From Tyto alba (lineage: Eukaryota > Chordata > Aves > Strigiformes > Tytonidae), in assembly GCF_018691265.1 (NCBI RefSeq), contig NW_024881321.1:16712698-16776697 (forward strand): a stretch of 64,000 nt of DNA. The letters are read 5' to 3'. Positions 29,407 to 44,729 of the stretch are shown here, one piece after another. The notes beneath the pieces were generated by a model, which was given only the letters and a program-made list of their open reading frames with translations, made no database searches and was not told where the DNA came from. Position numbers and translations under genes: made by a program. Position 1 is the first letter of the stretch. Every line of letters begins with the position of its first letter.

Positions 29407-30589
29407 CTGTGAAAGCCAATCATAGAAATCCTCAAAAAATTATAAAATTGCAATTAAGATACAAGTTTTAGACCTTTTTTTAGCTATGTTAAGTTCCTTT
29501 TTGCATTTATTTTTCCATTATTAAAAAAAAAATCCAAACAAACCAACAAATGTGGGTATTGGCAATCAAGTAGTTACCTGCAAGGTTTATAAATATAATT
29601 TTGAGAGTGAGCCTTTTGATTCTTTTGCCACTGCATGTAACAATATTTTCATAAATTAAACTCTGATCTCTACTGTTCCTAGTGGAAGCTATTCTAGTTG
29701 TCATGTTCAAATGGAGTTTTAATTTCTGTTATAAGATTATTTTTACATGGTTTATAACAAGGAGTTCTGATGAAAGCATTATTAGTCTTTAAATATCTGT
29801 GGTTCTGCCCTCTTCAAATCTTAGTCGAACTTCATTTTCCTATACTGTAGCTTACTTGACTTCTCATGGGATAGATTCCTTGTTCTCTTGAACAGCTGAG
29901 TACCATTTCTTTTAATCTTGACCTTCCTTTGACACAGATAACTGGAATTTTGAACAATGTTTCAGATCATTTCCTGCTCTGTCTTGTATGATACCATCAT
30001 TTCCACTAGATGTACCTTAGTGATTCCTAGAACTGTATGTTTTTTACATAGCTGGATCATGTTAGCAGTTTAGTTATCCTGATACCATGTAATGATCTGG
30101 ATCCTTTTCCTCAGTCTGTTCTGTCTTCTAAGTGTCTGGATGGAAAGAGCCACCACTTTAAGTTTTCTAGCCCTATTATAAGTCCTGGATTTGAATATGC
30201 TTTCTAATTTGGTTTTGTGATTATGCTACTAATGTAAGAATCTCACTCTCTAGCATGTGAGAGAGGCACATCACTCTAGAAGATGTGCAATGTTTTGCCC
30301 CAAGTACTCGACGTGAGATACAACTTACCTAAATATAAGTGTACTCAACATGAGTACTACAAAGGAGTTGCAAACATCTAAGATGTCATTATAGTAAGTG
30401 GAAATTTAGTAAGCACAGTGAATGGGATTTGGATAGCCATTCAGCAGACCAAATAAAGGTTGCTACTTCAGGGTTGCAAAGGGTTCTCTTTATAACCTTT
30501 TGACTGCACTGACTAGATTTCTACCAGTCATACTGGGGACTCAGCTTACAGGTGGATGCCTAAGCCTTTCTAAACTTACATTTAAAAAA

Positions 30590-30905
30590 GGACAGAATGG
30601 TTGAGGTTGAAAGAGACCTCTGGAGGTCACCTGGTCCAACCATCCCACTCAGACAGGGCCACCTAGATTCAGTTGCCCAAGACCACGTCCTGATGGCTTT
30701 TGAATATATCCAAAGATGGAGAGTCCACAACCTCTCTGGTGACCTGTGCCAGGGCTCAGTGACTCTCACAGTACAAAAAGTTTCCTAATGTTCAAATGGA
30801 ACCTCCCATGTTGCAGTTTGTGCCTGTTGCCTCTGGTTCTGTCACTGGTCACCACTGAAGAAAGCCTGGCTCCATCCTCTTTGCACCTTGGTGGTCTTAA
30901 ATGTA
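30590..30905 (-). mobile_element. CR1 LINE 3'-end fragment, antisense
   Basis: The plus strand reads 'GACAGAATGGTTGAGGTTGA', then 'GACCTCTGGAGGTCACCTGG' and 'TCCAACC', continuing to 'GTTGCCTCTGGTTCTGTCAC', the complement of the CR1 3' end in standard order. It is about 315 bp and moderately diverged, and it stops near 30905 where similarity ends (5' truncation). The open frames on both strands here are CR1-derived or shadows, not host genes. Confidence 0.87.
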
Positions 30906-33900
30906 CACAGCTGATGTAGTAATGAACTATATCATCTAAGCAAACTGGAGTTTTTAGAGTAGAAGCTATAAGTAGTAGTATGGTGATACAAAATCTACAA
31001 ACTTATCCTCTACAGCACTTTCATAGAGGAAGCATTTGAATAATTTTAGAATTGGATTTAGCAAAATTTGATTGATGTGAAATACAAAACTATCATATGT
31101 TAGTGAGATAAGAGAACATTGGCTGTAACTAGCTTTTATTTCTATTTTTCTATTCTATTTTACTTTTCTACAGCATTCTTTAGACTGAGATGTGATATGA
31201 CTGCCTAAGCAACAATTCCTGAAATGTTTTTTAATCTATATTTTTTTTTTTTTCCAAATCTTCAGCTATTTAATTATGTGTCAATAGTATACAAAAATTG
31301 AATTGCTGAAAATAGAAATTATGTAGGTTTCAAAAATTACAATTTTAGCTCTGGTATATGATACTAATCAATATGAACTTGCATTACTGAATTTTTGGGG
31401 AAAAAATAACATTTGTAAGAATTGCAAATACTTATAAGTTGTTTTCTTGTTTTTATCATTTAACAGTTTATACAAACCTGTCAAGGCATTTTTTTGTACT
31501 AACATAAGTTTTAACTCTTCTGTACATTTTATTTAGTAGCTACCAGATTTGTTAGAAAATGTTGACTAATGTTTTTTTTTTTTGTCTTTTAGAAATACAT
31601 AGTTTTTAATCACATTTGTTTTGCTAATTACTAGGCAGATGGACTGTCCTTCTGTGTCCTATTAAACAGAAAATGCGTGAGCTGTAAGAATGGCTTTTTA
31701 ATTCACTCTGGGTTTTTGAAGAAAGTAGTATAAATTATGTTACAGTTCAAACAACAGGCTTGCCTTTCACTTGCCTGCTACACTTCAATATTTTACCTAT
31801 GCATTATCGCTGATCTGTAAAATGATAAGACATGTTTAAGCATCACTTCTTAAATTCTTAAAATCTCATTATTAGTACTTACTATTTTTCCATAGTGATT
31901 GCAGTTGCAGCAGTTTTTGTACTTACTTGCCTTGGCCTTCCTACTCCACTTGCCACCCTACAAAATAAATCTTTGTGTATTCAAACTGATGCCAAGATGC
32001 CAGCAGTACAAATTATAATGTATGATTCATATTACAAACTCTTAGAGCATTTACTGGTGTGCTAGTACATTCCTATGAAATGACAAAGTCAGATAAATTT
32101 ATATATGTAAATGTACGATCACTGAAAAAGATTGTCTTTGTTGATCTTACATGTGTGCATATTTCATATCAATTCAATAACCTTTAAATATGGTTAGAAA
32201 GAAGTAATTTTCTGTTACTGCCCCATAATGCTAACATACCAAACGAACCATTTAAAATCAATCTTCTGAAATATTAAACTAAATCTGTTTGAAAATTAGA
32301 ACCATGATATATTTCCCAAAATAAAAATTAAGTTTGTGTATCTGTGGGGGTATTTAATGAAGGAGAATCTCCTAAAGTAAGAGAAAAAACCTAAAATTTT
32401 AAAAGGTAACTGAAATGTGATTATACCAAATGAAGAATAGTTTTGCTAGTGTGACACTGATGCTTATAAATGGTTTTCTAGATCTTTACAGAAAGCTGAG
32501 TTCTAGCCCCTACCAACTGACTTGTGCTCAAGACCTCTTCCTTTTGCTCTTTTTGTTATTTTTTCAGATTACAATTTCAGAAATTTCATCTTTATTGCAT
32601 GCTAATACTGATAATACTTTCAGAACTAATAATACTTAGGGAAGTAAGAATACTTTGAGAGGGCCTTGAGAACAAAATATTTTTTTTAATACAATCCAGA
32701 AAACACACACATAATTTTGTTACTGAAACTCAGTGGCAAAAAATGGCAGCATGGTTTCTTAATCACAGAGAGTGAAAGAAAAATATTTATTTTATATAGT
32801 ACTATAAAAAGGTTTCTTTTCTCTTCTTGAGTCACTTCAATGTCAAATAGTTTATTTTTTTGTTTCTTTTCTTTTTTTTAGATCTATTTTTCTTTGCTAT
32901 TCTTTTGAACAGTCCCAAACTATATTTCTTTCCTTTTCAAAGCTGCATAAATTAATTTGAAGTCTCTGAGAAATGTAGAACGGGAACTATACATGCCATT
33001 GGAGCTGTGAAAACTGTATTTTGTAGGAGAATAGTACCAGAGCACTAAGTATTGTTGCTTTTGTTTTTGTAATTTAAAGTATAAAAACTGACAAAGATAT
33101 TTGCAATAGCAATAGGCTTTTCTTCATTAAATCCATAAAAATAAATGAACATGCAAGTTAGAATTCTCTTTCTAGTGTATATTTTAATTACTTTTCTCTC
33201 CACAAAATTTATGGTCCTGTTTTCTGTCTTAAGAGTACTGAATACTGCAATATGATGTTTATTTTATTATTCATATTGCATGCCGTATTTGATCATGATC
33301 TGAGAGATGCATTGAATTACTTTAAACGCATGCCTTAGATTCCTATAAATCCGTAGTACAGTTGTTGAACATACTCTGCGTTTCTAAAGAAGCAAAGAAG
33401 GATTGCTCACATTCATACAAGAGCTTGCTTCCAAGCCAAGAATGACAGATGCTGTTACAGCTGAGAAATGTAGTGTTTTAGGAAAACACTCAAACAGTAG
33501 TTAACTTAGGTCAAAGTAGAAAAAATGAATTTAAAATGTCTTAACCTAGGCTGGAGTTAAAGGTACTTGAAATGTTGGTTGTACAAGCCGTCTCAGATTA
33601 TGTTCCAATTAGTAAATATGCAATATCTAAATGAAAGTAGTAGTTCTGGTCTCTGCTTTTATTAATCCAAAATGTGTCTAATTTCTTATATTCCTCATTT
33701 TAAGTAAATATATTTGCAATAATTTTTTTTTTGTTTCTATTTTCATATTGTAGGGTATGTGTAAATTATAGCGTATCAAGGAATGATGAAGAGGGGAGTT
33801 GTCTGTACATAATCCAAACTTTTGTGGCCTGGGTTTGACTTTACTGTGCCAAAGCAACATATTTGTCCTATTTTAACATTGACATGATCAGCTAGAGTCT

Positions 33901-35530
33901 TTAAATTTGTTCCATGTGCTATAGAGAATAATTCACGAGAGAGTGGTTGTAATTTTTAGCAAGAATAAAAGATAATAGGATAAATGGAAATTGAAAAATA
34001 AAGGAAAATTATTAATAAGACACAAGTGCTGAATTGTATAGCATCATGTATAATAATGCTATGTCTAGCATTAATATACACTGCTGTAGAAACACAGGAG
34101 AGGTAAGGGCATCAACTCAACAGTGTAGCACTTAATGTACCAAAAAACCTGGAACACACTACTGCACTTCAGTGTGACAAATTTGCTTCCTACAATACTA
34201 AAAAAGTGTATGGCTTTACCTGAATAAGAAAAATAGTCGTTCTGAATTATTTTCTTTTTTTAAAAAAGACCCTAAAGATGGCATAGAAGTAATAAATTAT
34301 CAAATCTGTCATAATCCTTAACTTTGCAAATGTACAAGTAATTCTTTACAGTCCAGCAAGGAAACTTGGGAAAGGTATTTCTTGTCACTAACAAAAAAAA
34401 TCAAATCATCTGTAATGGGTGAAAAAGTTATAATTCTATGGTTGTGACAAGTGTTATTCTTTGATTAATTTATAAAGTTGTGTGTGCTGGTAAATGGCAA
34501 ATAACCAGTAATTTGTTTGGCTTTAAAAAGAGATTATATTTTGTATAAACAAGCAATTTCTGTTGAATTGTGTCATGTTCTGTGGCTAGGGAACAGAAAT
34601 TCGCAAAGATCAATTTTTTCTATTTTAGGAAGCAATTTTAAGATGGGATAAAATGCTAAATGTTCTGTATCTTCCCAGTGTTGGTGTTACAGAGTTGAAT
34701 TAGCTTGATATGTTTTATTACTATGAAGGGGAGAATTTCCCTTGAAAGTTCAAAGAAAATTGTTCAAGCAGTTTAAGCCACAGGCCACTGTTTAGAATTT
34801 GACACATATCTAAAAGACTGTTTCTCTCAAAGTAGATATCTCTTACCAGCATATTTTAATTCAAAGAAGAATTAATTCAGGAAAGTCATGTGTTTTATGT
34901 GGGTCAAACAATCTGATCTCTGTAGTTATTTTTGGCTATATCTAAGACTACGTATACACAATTCATTGTGTGTTTTAACGTATCTGGCCTAGTTTTATAC
35001 TAGTCTTCCTATATACCATTATGAGTTTCAGCACAAAGCTAAGTGAAGACTAATTTATTGTTCTGCTTAGCTTATGTATTGATTGGAGTCTTGGAAAATG
35101 CTCTTCATTATTGAAAACCCAGACCTTTTTTTGAAAACCCACTGTGGCCAGAAGAATTGCAATTAATTCAGAAGTAACAAGTTTTTAATGAAATACTGAT
35201 TCCATTAGGTATTTGTCTCCACATACGTTCATTCATACACTCAAGTCTAAGGACTGTTTCCTTTGTTTATTAATATTCATTCATGTCACCTATAATCAAC
35301 AGTCCTGCATTCTCATACTTAGTCCCTTTCAACACGAAGCAGAGGATACAGAGAATGAGGTCCGGAACTATCCTGTGATTTCTGCTTTTTCTTCACTTTT
35401 CCGGGGGTGTCACCTCCGCTGGTAGCTTTCTCATTGAAGGTAACTTTCTCAAATTTGATACTTAGGTTTTTTGCTTACTCTGCTTTAAAGAGGGAAATGG
35501 ACATTTCATGCAAGGTCCAAAACATTGACC

Positions 35531-35555
35531 AAAAAAAAAAAAAAAAAAAAAAAAA
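35531..35555. repeat. Poly(A) tract, A25
   Basis: An uninterrupted run of 25 A occurs between GACC and GCTGC. No poly(A) signal or retroposed body is recognised upstream. Confidence 0.9.
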
Positions 35556-36162
35556 GCTGCTGTTAAAAATTACAGAAAGAGTTTCTTCTGAGAGAGTCTG
35601 TGAGCTGCTTGTCAAAAACAGGAAACATGGATGGAGGTCCTGTTTTGAGTAAAAGTGTTTTTGATCTTCAATTCCTAAGACCTTAACTCCCATGACAGAG
35701 ACCTTTTACCTCATCTAAGGACTGCATTCCAGTAATCTGCTGATATAAGGCTTAAGCTTCACTCTGGGGAACAATTTACACTTACAGATCTCTGGGACTT
35801 AAGTGTAAGAAAAAATATTCACAGAATCCTCTGACTGTAAGTTCAGTATCATTATATGAATAATGATGGGTGGCACTATTTTCATATAATTTACTAACAA
35901 AACTCAAAATGAATTCTCACTTAAGAATAACTGATCGAATTAAATTGGTTCATCAATTAACAGGAGTGTTGAACACATTAGTAAATAGGATTGCTTGTTC
36001 CCAGATAAAAGATATTTAAAGTGAGGAGTTATGATTTAAGAGCTATTTTCAATCAAAGAACTTGGGAGTAACACAAGATTGGTCATCTTAGACACCAACA
36101 AGAAGTACAAATCTTTCTCTTCAAATTTGGGCAAATCAGAAATGAATTTGATAAGATATGGG

Positions 36163-36234
36163 GGTGTTTTTGTTTTTTGTTTTTTGTTTTTTTTTTTTTT
36201 TTTGTTGTTTTGTTTTTTTTGTGTTTTTTTTTTA
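36163..36234. repeat. T/G-rich low-complexity region
   Basis: Alternating T runs and single G occur over about 70 bp. They generate a false phenylalanine-rich frame on one strand and a false lysine-rich frame on the other. Confidence 0.85.
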
Positions 36235-38102
36235 GATTTCCTAACTGGGAAAGCTGCTGAGTGTTTTTCCTGTTGCTTTTGCTGACCAGAATCATCTGTA
36301 CAGTAAATCCCCAACAGCCTGTAACAGTGGGAGTTCTGCTAATGGAAATATAACTAATAAAGTTCTTAAAAGAGAACTTTCTACAGAGAAGTTGAGGAGA
36401 CTGCTAGTATTCTTGAAAATTTTGCTTTGAAATTGGGTCAGACTTGTCATGTAAGACTCACGTCCCTCCCCTATCAGGCGTACTGCTACATTGTCAAAAG
36501 TAGAGTTTTCCTACTCATCACAGGCTTTGAGTAACCTGATATGAGGAAGTATTTGTTACTGTCTGTGTGGCTGAGTCCATCAGATTCTTGACTTATTTTA
36601 TGACTAGGTCGCTAACCTTTTTTGAGGTAATGTGACTAATGCTTCATTACATACTGTAGTTTGAAATGTTTGGCCCTTTAACTCTGTCAGACAACAAGAA
36701 GATGAGTTTCTTTCCCTCTTATTCATCTGTGGTGAAGTTCTATACCGCTTGTATATCTGACGTGCCTTCATTTGATGTTAGTAGACTCAAAATTTCGAAA
36801 TACTTTGTTGTGTGTGGAAGAGTGATTCTAGGGAACCCTGATGTCTCAGAGCTTTCTCATGGGATGAAAAAGCTCTAATATTTGTAATCATAATCTAGTA
36901 GATCGTGTGTCACAGTGATGGTTCCCAGCACAAGTTCACCTCTGAGATCTGCTCTGCTGTGTTTAAACTTCTGAAACCCTTAGGCTTTATGTTGCTTTTA
37001 GGATGGTAATTCTGCATTTCTTACTGAAGATTCCCTACCCATGCTCATGGTGTTTTTGTGGGGAATACAACTTGGAGTCACTAACATTGTGGATGTCCTG
37101 AAGCAGAAATCACATTTACTTACAACTGGTCTTTAAGGCGTGCTTTTTATATGCACGTTTGCAGTGCACCCTCTTTATTGCTTGCCTTTGAATTTCCATT
37201 TAGGGTTACCAGGAATTCTGAAATTCAAAAGGAGTGAAGCTCCACACTGTTTATATAATAGCGGTCAAAGTAAAGTATTAGGCCATGTGCCCCACTAGTA
37301 TATTGCTAAGACAACTGTGCTTCAGTGTCATCTACCTGTAAACACTGCATCATCAAGAACAGCTGACACTAAGCAGATTTTCTTGTTTTCTGAAAGACTG
37401 ACTCAATTTTGAATTGTCAAGTTGAACTGTTAGCCTATTAAGTGATTTTAGGGTAAGCTTAGAGTCTGGTTCCAACCTGGTTCAGACTTTAACAGTGGAA
37501 GAATGGAATGCTGAGAATGGAACTCAGAGTGAAATAGAGTTTAAAATACTGTGGAAAAATATTAAACACCTCCATCTACTTAAACCTTCTTGTAATAAAG
37601 AAGGCAAAAGAATTGCACATGACACAAAATAAGGTTAACTGAAGTACAGTAGTAACTAGACTGGTTTTCAGTCATGGCCTAAGTATACACACAAAACTGA
37701 TAACTAGCATGGTCAGACTGAAGTGCAACAGTTCATTCTTCAAATTTTAAAGGGGAAATTAACTTTTTCTGTCTATATCTAGGTCCTCATTCAAGGGAGT
37801 TCTTTCCTGTAAACCGTAAGAATACAAAGGGTTAAAGCCACGTTTCAACTTACTGTTCAGTGAATGAATTCCTTTACTTTTATCGAAGGCATTAACATTA
37901 ACTATATGGCTATGTTGGAAGGAACTTTCTAGCTGCTGTTCAGCAAGGAAAAGAATTGCATTTGCAGTTGCTTCATTATTTGCATGATAGATGTAGCCAT
38001 ATTCTAGGGCTCCTAGCACAAAGAATAGATGATGACAGGGATGAAATGATATGGGCACTGAACACACAGAGCAGTACTAGCTTTGTCTTTCTATTCCACA
38101 GT

Positions 38103-38122
38103 AAAAAAAAAAAAAAAAAAAA
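38103..38122. repeat. Poly(A) tract, A20
   Basis: A20 is followed by GAAAAGAAC. The preceding 300 bp carry open frames on both strands (37759-38150), but I recognise no protein or retroposon there. Confidence 0.85.
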
Positions 38123-40014
38123 GAAAAGAACAAAAAGGTGTCTACTTTGATATGCTACGATCTAAAAGATAAAAAGAAAAGGTTATAGTCTCCAGGTACT
38201 CAGTTGAGACAGGGAACGTTTGGAGATCAGAAGTATCTTGTCTACAAGTCCCATTAGGGGAAAAGACCTGAAAGACCAAATATTTGTTTTCAAGTCCACT
38301 GCAAGAATGAGAAAATTATGTTTCTCAGATGTGGTTATTTCAGGGATTGTCGTAGTTCAGCTGAAGAAACAAGTGTTTAAATGGTAAGACAGAATAGAGA
38401 AAATTGGAGGAAAATACAAAAATTAAGACTGAGATGAAGGAAGGGAGAAGAGAGCTGGACCTAATTAGAGGAAACAGAGAAACAGAAAACTTGGTTAGTC
38501 TAAGAATTATATGCACTAAAATAAATAAATTTCAGTGCTTTTTGCTGTAGTCTCTCAGGAGCAAGGTGATGGTTATATCACATCTAAGACTCTTCTTAGA
38601 AGGTATGCTAGAAACTTTTATTGCAAAGCTTGTCAGTATTCCCATAATTAATGAATTTTTACTTTCTTTTCTTCTTTTCAAACCTGGATTTTGTTTTCTC
38701 TTTAACTGCTTCCCACAATATTACTCTTCTCAAATTAATAACTTCAGTAGTAGAAAAAGTAGAAAAGCTATATAAAGGCAAAGTTGTGTCTGTCTATAAA
38801 AATTTTGTTAATCTTGTCAGACAACTGATAAAATATAGGAAAATATGTTGTGAAAGCAAATATGCTCAAGAGTGGAGACAGCTTGGAGTTAACTGATTAT
38901 TTTTCAAAACAGTTACTGCATTTTTGAAGTATTTTCATTTTTCACATGTCTCAGCAGGTAACATAGGATAATTTGATAACTGAAGAATTTATTGGGATAG
39001 GCTGCTTTGTAGAAAACTTAGATTCATTGGACTTTTTCCTGCTTAGGAATTAAGAGAAATGAGATTGTTTCATTAGTGTCATAAACAACTTGGTGATGTA
39101 TATGTTCAGGATTCATTTATTACTCTACTTGAAGCTTTTAAGAGTGTGGAGAATGTGACTGTAGCTCCTTCCTTTTGTTTTGGGCTGTAAGAGTGTCTTC
39201 CATATTCTTGTATGTTACTGATGCTGTTGTCTAAGTGTGTTTATTATTCTTATGATATCTTCAAAAGATTCTCTATTGTTTTGAAGGACTTGTACAGTTC
39301 AGAAAAATATTTTTTAGAAGAAATATATGTTTCATTTCTGGATAATGGCACACACACATAGCTACACCTTAAGACTTGTGGTAAACCAGCTAGTATACAA
39401 CTTTTATTATTTGATAGTTGTCTCTAAAGTTGAAATGCAGGTGATGAGCTTGTTTTTTAAGTCAGGCAAATTAATAGAGGTCTTCACACTATCTCCTTTG
39501 TTTTCCCCTTCATGGTAATGTTAATGTGGTTCCAGTTACTGTCACTGAATGGAAAAGGATATTTCACATATCCTAGATTTAAAAGAAGACAGATCCAGTA
39601 GTGCTCCCCTAGCCGTTGCTTGTCTGTCAGTCATTTTAGTATCCTTTGATTATGCAAAACCCCATCTCTGCTAGCTGTTACTGTTATTGTGTCTTTCCAT
39701 CCTTTGCTCTTCTTGCAAAAACTTCCCTGAGCTGCCCATTTGCACTGAAGCATGCCTGGTGGCCTGCAGGCAGCTTAATGGAAATTCCTTTGAGTTCTGA
39801 AAGACAGATGGAAATCCATGCTTTTTTCCAGTATCATACTTTGATTGAAACAACTGCTGGAAGTACAGTTACAGTGATCTTTGGTACATGTTTTTTAATA
39901 CTTTAATACCTTTTATATAGCATTCAAATGCTAATAAGTAAATGCAGATTATTTTGTGTGTGATTACACATCATCTTTCTTGTCTTTGAAGGGAACAAAT
40001 GTTCTTTTGCAAGC

Positions 40015-40557
40015 AGCAAGCTCAGTATTAGCCAGCAGTGTACCCTGACAGCATCCTGGGCTGTATTAGCAGGAGAATAGTCAAGACATCAAGGGATGTC
40101 CAGTTTTGGGACATCCAATACGAGTAACATAATGGTAAACTGGAGTGAATCCAGCAAAGAGCCACCAGAATGGTCAGGGCTGGAGCACTTGCCCCATGAG
40201 GGGACACTGAGGAGGGGATTTGTTCAGTCTGGCTACTGGGTCACCTAACAGCAGTGCCCCCAGTGCCTATGAGGAGGTCACCAGGAAGGTGGAGCCAGGC
40301 CCTCCACAGCAGGGCAGGGTAGGAAGATGAGAGAACATCAGCTGAAACAGGAGATTCTGACTTGGTATAAGGAAAAACTTCTTCACTACAGCCAAGCATT
40401 ACTGTGGGCAGAATCCTTCCTTGGGATTTTTCAAGACCTAAGCAGCTAAAGCATTGAGCAATCTGTTCTGACTTCATAGCTGACCTTGTTCTGAGCAGGA
40501 TGTTGGACTAGACACCCCCTGAAATCCCTTCCAACCTGAATTATTTGATAATTCTGT
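40015..40557 (+). mobile_element. CR1 LINE 3' fragment, sense orientation
   Basis: The order on the plus strand is the CR1 ORF2 C-terminal region ('CATCCTGGGCTGTATTAGCA' near 40052, 'TCAGGGCTGGAGCACTTGCC' near 40174) and then the 3' end ('GATGTTGGACTAGACACC' near 40499, 'CCCTTCCAACCTGAATTATT' near 40527). It ends at the ATAATTCTG terminus. Coding frames are broken. This is the only CR1 copy found in the same orientation as PIBF1. Confidence 0.87.
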
Positions 40558-43500
40558 TTTCCATTTGCATTGTTGACATCTTGTTTTGAAGGGGTAATGT
40601 TAGTGGGGAATAAATGGAAAATTACACAGCAATATACTGGTTTCTTGTATTTAGATTTTACTTATTTCTTATGTCACTGCAAACATCAAGGCACTCCATT
40701 ACATTATTTTTTAGGGGCAAAGTTGCTTTGCTGTCCATCCCTGCTAACTGTAACACTTTTAGGAACACATCCCTGACAGATAACAAGGTATGCCTGTACT
40801 TTGAACTCTACTTATCAGGAAATCAAACCTGTTATGTGTGATATAAAGGACATACCAATCATTTGCTAAATTATGGCAGTTTGAACTCTAACCCTCTGAC
40901 CTACTCTGCCAGACTTTCAGTGGGGAAAATGGAGGTGGGGGGAGCAGTCTCTTTGCTAATACCGTAGTTATGCATGCATCTCCTCTTTTTCAGATGTCAG
41001 AGGAGCTTTGTCTGATGTTCTCCCAGTTAGCCCTATCTCAAAAGATTTGTCCCTACTTTCTCATTTCTCTCCTTGTCCATTTCTGGGAAGCTTCAGTGAT
41101 GACAATTCCTTCTCTTATTTTTTCCCTGCTGATCATCCAAGAAGCTCCTTTTATTCATCACTGTATAGAATAGAAATTTCGTTTTGATGTTATTAATTAC
41201 ATAGAAATTACATTTGTGGAATTAAGAACCTAAATATTTGTATGACCATTTCTGACTTTTAAGGAGCTATATGGCATTCCAAATATTTTTCTTCTCTTTG
41301 TAGCTGTGTGGTTTTAGTGCTTTTTAGATTTTATTTGATAAAACTAGAAAGACATTTCGATATTGCTGTTGTCACTTATATAACTGCTGCTCTGTCAGTC
41401 ATTTCACATTGACTTTTTGCTTTTTTCATTAATGAAATTAAAAATCATACTATAATTACCTTTATTAAATAAATATTTACATCTAAAAGTATGTTAATGA
41501 ATTTTCTATTAAATCAGAGCAACATGTACAACAACAGACAATAAATACTATTGTGGAAGGTAGAGGACAAGATTGCTGATACATTTTTAAGTTTCTTTTC
41601 TTCTTAAACAGTATGCAATTCTTTCTCCTTCTAATGTGTAAATTGTGAATTGAATTTCATTATTCTGACTTATCTTTGTTATTCTTTCAGTCTCTGAGTT
41701 TACTACAAAAGTTTTGTCAGAGTTGTATAAGATGGTTAATTGCCTTTTGCTCATTACTATTTTGTGTATAGGAATACAACATATCTGTATACCCATTGCA
41801 TGACCCATAATATTATTTCAAAATAACTTTGCAATTCAATTTTAATTTTCTGGTTTTTAATTTTAATAAACTGTTTATGCAGCCTGGTTTGTAGAAAGAG
41901 TAGCAAAGGAAAAGGATTGGAGAGGAAAGTATATGCAATTTAGAGACCGATGTGTTCACAACGTAAATGGATAGAAAAGGTAACAAACTTTGTCAATACG
42001 AACATACAGAATTTATTTCCTTGAATCACATTCCCCTTGTTCATTTATGGTTTAGATTCGATGAATATGTGTATATCAGAAGTTTTCAGTAGCTTCTTTT
42101 CAGTGTCTGCAGAGATTTGAAGTTTGTGACTTAAGATACTAAAAAAAAAGAAAAAAAAATGTCAAAACATCTACTGGCTTTAGCAAGGAAGGTTTCATGA
42201 TTGCTTTGAGAATTTGGGTTTTGTGCGTATGCACACATGTATGCATGTGCATGTTTGAATGCAGTATTCTTTTTTCATGGTGACAGCACTAGTGTAAGTT
42301 GATTAACGAAAGAAAAACAAAAAAGTCTGTTACTTGGAAAGGATCTACAGCATACTGGGAATATTGACTGACTATTTACCTCAAGATATTCACATAAATT
42401 TGGTAGTTTACTTATGTCAAGTTTCTTTAATTACCAATCTTACAATTGTTTCAGCTACTATCTTGAAAAATTACGGCTCTAGGACATTCAGTAAAGGGAA
42501 TGTATGCCAATATGCTAAGGGCCAGTTGTGAGCTGAGAAAGTAGGCAATGCTACATCAAAATGTATTTGAGCCACTTAAAGTAAAACTACATGCACATAT
42601 TGGCACTCTGAAAACTCCCTGAATACTGAATTAGTCTAGCAAGTAATAATCATGCTATCCAGAATCACAAGGAAGACCTGAAAATACTTATATTGATTTA
42701 ACTGAATATCTGATGAAAAACAACCTCTTTGACTAGTGGGAGTGGAGAGTTTTAAAAGATCCATTTTTCTATGTTTTATCCAAGAGGAAAAAACAATTCA
42801 AGCAACAGTTTCAGACTTTACTCTGATTTCTTAGTTTGTTTGAACAATGAAGAACGGTGCTTGCAGTGCAATAATAAAAATGTAATGAACAATTTCTGTA
42901 GCTTCTGATATCCCCCAAATCTGTTCAGGTATGTTTCATCTGCTACAATAGCAATGTATTTCAATTCTATTCCAGAAACACAAATACTACTATTATTAAA
43001 GAATGTTTTCATGAAGTATTATTTCTGAGAAAGCTAATACTTGGTTTAAGGAGATAAGTTGTTGAATCATTATTGAAATTGTATGACAGCATAAAAAAAT
43101 AATTCTGAACAGTAGAAAAAAAAAATTATCAAGCCAGAGAATTCTAAGCATATATAGCAAACCTGAAATTTAGTATAGAATAATATTAAAAGTTAATGCT
43201 TTTCTTTTTAGTGTTCTATAGCACGGAAGTTGCTGGCATTTTCTTCATTCAGATCTGTTATGTATTTCCCATATCAAAACCTCTCGCATTTACAACTAAA
43301 ATTAAGTATTTTCTATACCAATCAATATACACTGTTGGGGGATAAGTCTCTCTACAATTCATTGCCTTTTTGTTGATTTAGTACAAAATTCAGCTTTGTT
43401 AACATGGCAGTTTTTGCAAGGACTGAAGCAAGCCGTGAACTAAAAATACTGGTTTATAAAAGTTAATGGTTTGGAATGCTATAGGAAATGCATTTAGAGA

Positions 43501-44729
43501 ATAGTGTGCACAGAAAATGTGACTAAAGACATAATGAGGTTTTAATAAATATACTTCAGCTTTTTTGCTCTTGGATTAAGATATGTACAGTAGACTAAAC
43601 CATATTGCAGAGCAGGGAGCCTTTTCAATCTGGTACTTCAAAGTGATTTTTTTTTTTTTTTTAAATTGAAGTCTTTATCTGTTTGTGCAAAAATGTCGTT
43701 TAGGCAATAAGAAATCTAATCATGCTTATTCTGCTGCTTGTCCAGATGTGAGTTCCACCTCAGTTCAGCATGTTTTTCATACTTTCAACATTGGAGGCTT
43801 TTGCCATTTTATGTGCTAGCGTACACAGTTGCAAAAGATAGCTTTGTGCAGTGTATTGAGTCTGTGCTGGAAACAATAGAACTGTTCAGCTGCTTCTGAC
43901 TGCTTTTGGCTTGAAGTAGAGCTGCTGGTGTCTGCATCCTTCAGCTTGGCAATGTCTCCCTTCTAGATTGTTGTCCTGTATTTAGGAGAATTTTATGAAG
44001 CTGTTTCCTTTTGTATCTTTTCCGTAGGCTTCAGAGAACTCATTTAATAGCCGTCCTGTTTGAAAAACAGGAATCTTTTATCTCTCTTTAGGGTTACTTT
44101 GAAGTTTTATTTAAGGGATCTTGTGAGGTGATAATTTCCATTTTTGGATTCACAAACTAGACATCTCTGTACCTGCATCTCCTAAAATACCTGATCTGGT
44201 AGGTGTTCTCTGACCAACCATGTATACTGATGATTTCTGTGTTTCATGTTTGTACAGTTTTTCATAGATTTAGAAGTCATCATTGCCAGAAACATAAGTG
44301 AGAATGAAAACAAGAATATACATCCTGACTAAGATGTATATGCAAAGAGAAAAGCAGTTACCATTAGACTCCTAAAAATTACCGAGGTGACTCTTCTCCT
44401 ATTTATATATCTAAAAAACAGTTTTAAAAGAGGAAATGGTAGAATTATATCTCATTCCTTATTATATACTTATTGGTTTCTTCATATCCTTTCTTTTTGT
44501 TAAGGATGCTGTTATTAATATCTCTGGACTGATAAAATTCAATTAGGTATTTGAATATATTTTGTATTTATTTTATTGAATCAAATACCAAAAGTTAACT
44601 CAAACAAGATGCTGATTACTTAAACCAAGTAATAACAACCTAGACAAGTGATTCCGAACAAACTAAGCATGCATCAGCAGCATTGAATTGACACAGAGTA
44701 GCAACCACATCCTGTTTCATTTTTAAAAA

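Noticed and set aside
29820..30250. Possible ancient LINE remnant
   Set aside because: Some words look CR1-like, but block order is not convincing enough to call.
37759..38067. 102-codon minus-strand frame (FVLGALEYGYIYHANNEA...)
   Set aside because: Reads somewhat like a globular protein, but I recognise no family, and there are no exon boundaries or partner exons nearby.
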